Shown: positions 59,752-64,000 of the stretch, in pieces
Position numbering within the stretch: the stretch's first letter is position 1
How the letters are laid out: every line of letters starts with the position of its first letter
DNA from: Labilithrix luteola
Lineage (GTDB): Bacteria > Myxococcota_A > Polyangia > Polyangiales > Polyangiaceae
Reading direction: 5' to 3'
DNA: 64,000 bases
Assembly (NCBI RefSeq): GCF_001263205.1
Contig: NZ_CP012333.1
Coordinates: 11,513,501-11,577,500 of the forward strand
Program-made: the position numbers and the translations under genes
Notes under the pieces: model-generated
The model's database searches: none
What the model was told of the DNA's origin: nothing
Seen by the model: the letters and a program-made list of their open reading frames with translations, nothing else

Positions 59752-61107
59752 TCACGGAAAGACGATGCTCACGGGCGAGGGATGCGGCGTCGAATCGGTC
59801 GTGCCCATTCCGAGCTCACCGCCAGCGTTGCCGCCCCAGCAAACGACCTTGCCGCCTTGCACCAGCGCACACGTCGCGAAGTAGCTCGTGGCGATCTGAA
59901 CGACGTAGTCCTGGAGCGTCGAGACAGGGACGAAGGCCAGCGCGTAGGTGCCCGCGTCTCCTCGGCCTAGCTGGCCCTTGTCGTCCCATCCGGCGCACTG
60001 GACGGTGCCATCCGTCATGCGCACGCACGTGCGGTACGGGCTCGCCGCGACTTGCTGCGGATATACCCCGGCGTCCGCAGCAAGCGCGGCGGGTGCGGGA
60101 TAGGCCTCGTCGTCCGAGATGCCGGTGCCGAGCAGGCCCCGGCTGTTCGTGCCCCAGCAATATACGGTTCCGGAGGCGATCGCGCACTGGTGCGCCGTAC
60201 CCGAGGAGAGGCTGGTGACGCCCTCGAGCGACGGGATCGGCGCCATGATGGAAGTCGGGCTGAGCGAGGACGGCCGACCGGAGACGGCGCCCCAGCCGAC
60301 GAGCTCTCCGCTCTTCGTCATTCCGAAAACCGAGGCGAGCCCGCCGGCGATGCGCGTTACCTCGTAGCCCTGACCATCGACGGGACCAGGGCCTCCCACG
60401 CTGCCTGCATCGACGCGCGCGAGCTGCTTCTGATCGTTTCCGCCCCAGCAATAGAGATCACCACCATCCGAGCCCACGGCGCACACGGCGCGCGCGCTCA
60501 CGTCGACGCGCTCGACGCTTGCATCGAGGGGAACCTCGCTGGGTGTTGCGTGGTAGTTGCTGTCGCTGACGGGCGGCGTGACTTGCAGGCCGAGCTGACC
60601 TTGCAGGTTCTGGCCCCAACACTTCACGCGTCCGGCCGACGTGCGCGCGCACGTGGTGAGGCCCTGCGCGCGGAGTTGGGTGACGTCCTCGACGCCGATG
60701 ACGGCCTGCGGCGCGCCATAGATGCGGGCGGTGTTGCCCGAACCGAGCGCGCCCTTGTAGTTGTCGCCCCAGCAGCGGACGGTGCCGTCGTCGAGAAGCG
60801 CACAGAAGTGGTTGTCACCGGCGGCGAGCTGCTTCACGCAGGGGGTCGCGGTGCACACCACCGTCTCGTCGGAGGTGTCGTAGTCGGGTTTGGTCGGCCC
60901 GGCATCCAGCCCGGCGTCGACGTCCGCGTCGGCTTGCGGAGACGACGGCGGGAGCGATGGCGGTGGCGACGAGACATCGGGCTCTACGTCGGCGTCGCGA
61001 GCGGCGACGAACGACGGGCGGCTGTCATCGGCGGCGCACGCGACGAGCACTCCTGCGCCCGCCGAGGCCGCACCGGTGGCGAGAACGAGCAAACGAATCC
61101 GAGTCAT
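59752..61107 (-). CDS. RCC1-repeat beta-propeller lipoprotein
   Basis: 451 residues. Lipobox VLVAC (Cys24), then an Asp/Pro/Ser linker (DADVDAGLDAGPTKPD). Residues ~90-451 hold seven RCC1-type repeats, the number of blades in RCC1 propellers: HFCALLDDGTVRCWGDNYKG, TTCARTSAGRVKCWGQNLQG, AVCAVGSDGGDLYCWGGN, SVFGMTKSGELVGWG, HQCAIASGTVYCWGTNSRG, RTCVRMTDGTVQCAGWDDKG and ATCALVQGGKVVCWGGNAGG. Six of seven carry a Cys pair, likely intra-blade disulfides. A surface-exposed interaction platform is expected. 12 bp separate it from the upstream propeller gene. Confidence 0.88.
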   Translation of the reverse strand: MTRIRLLVLATGAASAGAGVLVACAADDSRPSFVAARDADVEPDVSSPPPSLPPSSPQADADVDAGLDAGPTKPDYDTSDETVVCTATPCVKQLAAGDNHFCALLDDGTVRCWGDNYKGALGSGNTARIYGAPQAVIGVEDVTQLRAQGLTTCARTSAGRVKCWGQNLQGQLGLQVTPPVSDSNYHATPSEVPLDASVERVDVSARAVCAVGSDGGDLYCWGGNDQKQLARVDAGSVGGPGPVDGQGYEVTRIAGGLASVFGMTKSGELVGWGAVSGRPSSLSPTSIMAPIPSLEGVTSLSSGTAHQCAIASGTVYCWGTNSRGLLGTGISDDEAYPAPAALAADAGVYPQQVAASPYRTCVRMTDGTVQCAGWDDKGQLGRGDAGTYALAFVPVSTLQDYVVQIATSYFATCALVQGGKVVCWGGNAGGELGMGTTDSTPHPSPVSIVFP

Positions 61108-61119
61108 GATCGATGCTCC

Positions 61120-62358
61120 TCAGTGCTGCGACGGAGACTTGTGAAGGGCGATGCCGTTTCCGACGACCCAGACATCGTCTTTGCCCACGACCCACATTCC
61201 GTAGAGCGTGTTGACGACCGGCATGACGTCGTCGAGCGCGGTGCGGGCGACGTGCCATGCGGTGCCGTCCCAGTGACGAAGTCGTCCGTACGCGCCGGCG
61301 ACCCAGACGTCGCCCCCGCCCGTCCCGCCGACGGCGTTGAGTTGAGCGTTGCCGCGATTGAATCCGTCGAATCGCGTCCAGCCGAACGCGCCCGAGTCGT
61401 CGCGAACGCCGGTATACGTCCCGTAAACCGACGAGCTCGTTCCGTCGAATCCGAGAATGACTTGCACGCTCGGCGTGAGAAAGCCCGCGCCGTTGAAATA
61501 GCGGCCCGTCGCAGCGGGCGGCGAAAGGGCCCAGGTGTAGCCGCCGGCACCGTCGGACTTTCCACGAACCACGCGGGCGTCGTTGGTGGTGCCCGTCTGT
61601 CCGCCAATCCAAATCTCGTCTTGTCCAGCCGTTCCCCAGACCTTCGTGAATCGTGCTGGCGATGCGCTCGCCCCCGGAACGGCCGACCATCCCGTGCCTG
61701 CGTCGGCATCGACCGGAGTGCCCGTGTAGTGGAGGACGTAGCCGGTGAACGACGAGGTCGATCCCGTGTAGCCCACCGCCCAGATGTCCGAAGCGCTCCG
61801 CCCCCAGATCGAGCGAATGGGCGCGCCCCCGGCGGACACCGGCGTCCAGCTCATGGTCGCGGGGCTCGCTCCCGTGCCGTGAAAAAAGCCGCCATCGCCA
61901 CCGACCCAAACGTCGTTCGGCCCGCTTCCCCAGACGGCATAGAGCGGAGTGCCGGCGGTGAAACTCGAATTCCACGCGGCGCCGTCCCAGTAAAGAACGT
62001 TGCCCGTCGAAGAGCTCACCGTCCAAAAGACGCCCGCTCCGTCACCCCAGATGTCGCGAAGCGTTTCGCTATCGGCAATCGGCGTGTGGCACCAGTTCTC
62101 GTCGGTGCACGTGGGCGCCGCCGCGTCGCCCGCGTCGGCATCGGCATCGGCGTCGAGCGCAGCATCGAGCGCATCGACGGAGCCGTCGACGACGTCCACC
62201 GATCCATCGCCCCTCGCCTCCGAGTCAGCACCGCCGTCCACGTCCGTGAGCGGAGCGCCGCTGGGATCGCCGGAGCTCTCCTCGTCGCTACACGCGATCA
62301 CGACCAACACCAGCGAAGCTGCGAGCGCGGCGGATCGCCAATACCTCGTGGCGTTCAT
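61120..62358 (-). CDS. Seven-repeat beta-propeller lipoprotein (WGSGPNDVW type), copy B
   Basis: 412 residues. Lipobox VIAC (Cys23), Asp/Ala-rich linker (DADADADAGDAAAP), a CTDENWC Cys pair, then seven units built on the pattern hydrophobic-x-x-V/I-W-G-x-x-x-x-D-V/I-W-V-x-G with an Y/W-D-G-x-x-W partner strand, e.g. LYAVWGSGPNDVWVGGDGGF and LNAVGGTGGGDVWVAGAYGR. The regular spacing (~45-55) and seven units suggest a seven-bladed propeller. Its start overlaps the stop of the paralogous copy A by 4 bp, so the pair is translated together. Ligand unknown. Confidence 0.85.
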   Translation of the reverse strand: MNATRYWRSAALAASLVLVVIACSDEESSGDPSGAPLTDVDGGADSEARGDGSVDVVDGSVDALDAALDADADADAGDAAAPTCTDENWCHTPIADSETLRDIWGDGAGVFWTVSSSTGNVLYWDGAAWNSSFTAGTPLYAVWGSGPNDVWVGGDGGFFHGTGASPATMSWTPVSAGGAPIRSIWGRSASDIWAVGYTGSTSSFTGYVLHYTGTPVDADAGTGWSAVPGASASPARFTKVWGTAGQDEIWIGGQTGTTNDARVVRGKSDGAGGYTWALSPPAATGRYFNGAGFLTPSVQVILGFDGTSSSVYGTYTGVRDDSGAFGWTRFDGFNRGNAQLNAVGGTGGGDVWVAGAYGRLRHWDGTAWHVARTALDDVMPVVNTLYGMWVVGKDDVWVVGNGIALHKSPSQH

Positions 62359-63605
62359 CGATCGGCCCCCTCTGCATCGGGCTTCGGCCCGGAATAATGA
62401 AAGACGCCTCGGCTACCGACGGCCCAGACGTCGTTCGGGCCCGCCCCCCACACTCCGTACAGATTCGTCGTCTTCTCCGGCTCGAAAGCCGCGGTCGCAG
62501 GGGCCCACGTCGTGCCGTCGTAGTGCAGGAGCGTGCCTTCGTCGCCGACGATCCAGACATCGCTCGGGCTCGAGCCCCAGACACTGCGCAGCGTGGACGT
62601 CGTGGGCGACGGGGCGATGCTCCAGCGCGTGGCGCCCCCAGTGAAGTGACGGATCGAGCCACGCTCGCCCACGGCCCAGACGTCGCCCGCACCGCTTCCC
62701 CAGACCGCGTGGAGCACGTACGCCGATTGCGTATCGAACGCGGTCCACACCGGTACGCCGCCGTCGGCGAGGGTTCCGTCCGTATGTGCTGCGCTCGATC
62801 CGCCGTACTGCACGCCTCTCGAGCCCGGGCCCACGATCCAGATGTCCTCCGGGCCGCTTCCCCAAATGGACGTGATGTGGTTGTTCGATATCGAAGTCCA
62901 GGCGATGCCCGCATCGCTTGCGCCGCCGTCGGGAGCGCTGGTGCGAAAGCCGCCCCATAGCGTGGAGGATCCCTTGCGCGAGAAGGCGTCCCCGCCGATC
63001 CAGACGTCGCTCGCCGACGTTCCCCATACCGCCCGCGCAACCTTGCCCAGCGACAAGGTATCGACGCCACCGTCTGCGATGTCCGTCACGCGAGACCACT
63101 GCGCGGTCCCGTCGACGAATCCTGTCGTGTGGTAGAGCGCGCCCGGGGTGCTCACGGCCCAAACGTCGTTCGGGCCGCTGCCCCAAACCGCGTAGAGCGA
63201 ATACAGACTTCCTACCGACGTCGTCGCCCAGGTGGCGCCGTCCCAGTGAAGAGCCGTGCCACCAGAACCGACGACCCAAACGTCGTTCGCGCTGCTGCCC
63301 CACACGGCCGAGAGGCCAATCCGTTCGTCCGTAATCTTGGTATCGACCGGACACCACTCGGCGTTGCACACGGGCGCGGGCGCTCCGCAGTCCGCGGCGT
63401 CGTCGCTGCATCCAGCGTCGGCCGCGTCGGTTGCGTCGACCTCCGCAGCGTCGACGCCGGGAATCGTGGTGATGCCCGCGTCGGGATCGCGCGTCGTAAC
63501 CTCTTGGTTCTCCGCACACGCCGCGGCGACCGCTGCGAGCGAGAGTCCGAGCATGACGAGCGCGAAGGTCGCGCGCCGAGAAAGGGAAAGAGTGGAGAAC
63601 GTCAT
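62355..63605 (-). CDS. Seven-repeat beta-propeller lipoprotein (WGSGPNDVW type), copy A
   Basis: 416 residues, paralogue of the next gene. Signal peptide FALVMLGLSLAAVAAACAEN with lipobox AAAC, an Asp/Ala linker, and a Cys pair near CNAEWC. Seven repeats: LSAVWGSSANDVWVVGSGGT, LYAVWGSGPNDVWAVSTPG, VARAVWGTSASDVWIGGDAF, ITSIWGSGPEDIWIVGPG, LHAVWGSGAGDVWAVGERGS, LRSVWGSSPSDVWIVGDEGT and LYGVWGAGPNDVWAVGSRG. This points to a seven-bladed propeller on the cell surface. ATG 63605 overlaps the stop of the Cys-rich gene by 4 bp. Confidence 0.86.
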   Translation of the reverse strand: MTFSTLSLSRRATFALVMLGLSLAAVAAACAENQEVTTRDPDAGITTIPGVDAAEVDATDAADAGCSDDAADCGAPAPVCNAEWCPVDTKITDERIGLSAVWGSSANDVWVVGSGGTALHWDGATWATTSVGSLYSLYAVWGSGPNDVWAVSTPGALYHTTGFVDGTAQWSRVTDIADGGVDTLSLGKVARAVWGTSASDVWIGGDAFSRKGSSTLWGGFRTSAPDGGASDAGIAWTSISNNHITSIWGSGPEDIWIVGPGSRGVQYGGSSAAHTDGTLADGGVPVWTAFDTQSAYVLHAVWGSGAGDVWAVGERGSIRHFTGGATRWSIAPSPTTSTLRSVWGSSPSDVWIVGDEGTLLHYDGTTWAPATAAFEPEKTTNLYGVWGAGPNDVWAVGSRGVFHYSGPKPDAEGADR

Positions 63606-64000
63606 TTGGTCACCGGGTCGGTTCCGCCGTCACACTCGACCATGAGGCATTGGCCGTCGATGCACGGCTGTCCCTTGGCGGCATCGCAGCGGTGACCGCA
63701 TGCTCCGCAATTGCCCGTGTTGACCATCAAGTTGGTTTCGCAGCCGTTGACGGTATTGCCGTCGCAGTCGGCCCATCCCACTTCGCAGTCGTAGGAGCAG
63801 AATCCCTGTCGGCACTTGGGATAACCGTGATTGAGTCCACCGCCGGAGCCGAGGCAGACGTTCCCGCATGCTCCGCAGTTCTTCGTATCCTGCGAGAGAT
63901 CGGTACAGACAGCCCCGTCGGCCGAGTTGACACACAGCGTTTCACCGCTCGCACATCCGCAATAGGGCGCGCCGGATTTGGGCACGACACACTGTTCGCC
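63602..64000 (-). CDS. Cys-rich NCGACG-type surface protein (5' end beyond window)
   Basis: The frame is open to the right edge, so the N-terminus is missing; 132 codons are seen. Dense, regular Cys: CTDLSQDTKNCGACGNVCLG, KCRQGFCSYDCEVGWADCDG, NGCETNLMVNTGNCGACGHR and CDAAKGQPCIDGQC. The NCGACG-x-x-C unit is known from secreted proteins of myxobacteria, where it probably forms disulfide-stitched stalk modules. The stop overlaps the start of propeller copy A (4 bp), so it belongs to the same operon. A GTG at 63985 could be a start but is probably internal. Confidence 0.8.
   Translation of the reverse strand, partial: GEQCVVPKSGAPYCGCASGETLCVNSADGAVCTDLSQDTKNCGACGNVCLGSGGGLNHGYPKCRQGFCSYDCEVGWADCDGNTVNGCETNLMVNTGNCGACGHRCDAAKGQPCIDGQCLMVECDGGTDPVTK

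Overview
The window looks like part of a chromosome of a large-genome, high-GC delta-proteobacterium of the myxobacterial type (Polyangia or Sorangiineae-like; this placement is inference from content, with no search run). Pointers are the many secreted lipoproteins with Asp/Ala-rich linkers after the lipobox, paired DUF4388/J-domain/TPR proteins, an lpx cluster with an OmpH chaperone, and Cys-rich NCGACG-type surface proteins. There is no plasmid, phage or integrase gene, no rRNA and no CRISPR array.
0-31.6 kb is a housekeeping and cell-envelope region. It opens with the tail of an aldo/keto reductase. Next come a minus-strand lipid A operon (OmpH/Skp, lpxD, fabZ-like, lpxA, then a receiver/degenerate-EAL protein) and a Cys-rich lipoprotein. 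A second minus-strand run holds hrcA, a tandem cyclic-nucleotide-binding protein, a His-rich cation diffusion facilitator and a lipoprotein. After these come an extensin-like protein, a cluster of long palindromes with an 18-bp tandem repeat, a POT peptide transporter, an RluA-type pseudouridine synthase, a response regulator, valS, a GT-C membrane glycosyltransferase and two tandem DUF4388/J-domain/TPR proteins. The region ends with an acyl-CoA dehydrogenase carrying a one-base frameshift, a membrane histidine kinase, two lipoproteins and lspA.
31.7-33.25 kb is a rearrangement scar. An intact tRNA-Asn is followed by a 173-174 bp direct repeat carrying a 5'-truncated copy of the same tRNA. The two copies bracket a DUF559 nuclease-like gene, next to repeated terminator hairpins and the last ~85 codons of a Dyp-type peroxidase.
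33.25-51.96 kb is an accessory stretch made mostly of regulator/enzyme pairs. These are TetR/FAD monooxygenase, LysR/SDR, TetR/epimerase, LysR/NTF2-like, SDR/AraC (frameshifted), LysR/NTF2-like, SDR/TetR, LysR/quinone-reductase-like and NsrR/globin. Several shared intergenic regions contain inverted repeats that look like operators. An isochorismatase-fold protein, a possible sigma-54 promoter with a 22-codon ORF, and a second membrane glycosyltransferase follow.
51.98-56.1 kb is a divergent metabolic unit. A MocR/PdxR-type regulator faces an operon of YggS, a class II aldolase and a DapA-family lyase/synthase.
56.9-64 kb is a surface-lipoprotein region. One plus-strand lipoprotein converges on a tightly packed minus-strand operon. 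The operon encodes a Cys-rich protein (cut by the window edge), two lipoproteins each with seven Trp-Gly-Ser-Gly-type repeats, a seven-repeat RCC1 lipoprotein and a von Willebrand A lipoprotein. This operon is the strongest candidate here for an undescribed multi-protein system, perhaps an outer-surface adhesion or recognition complex.
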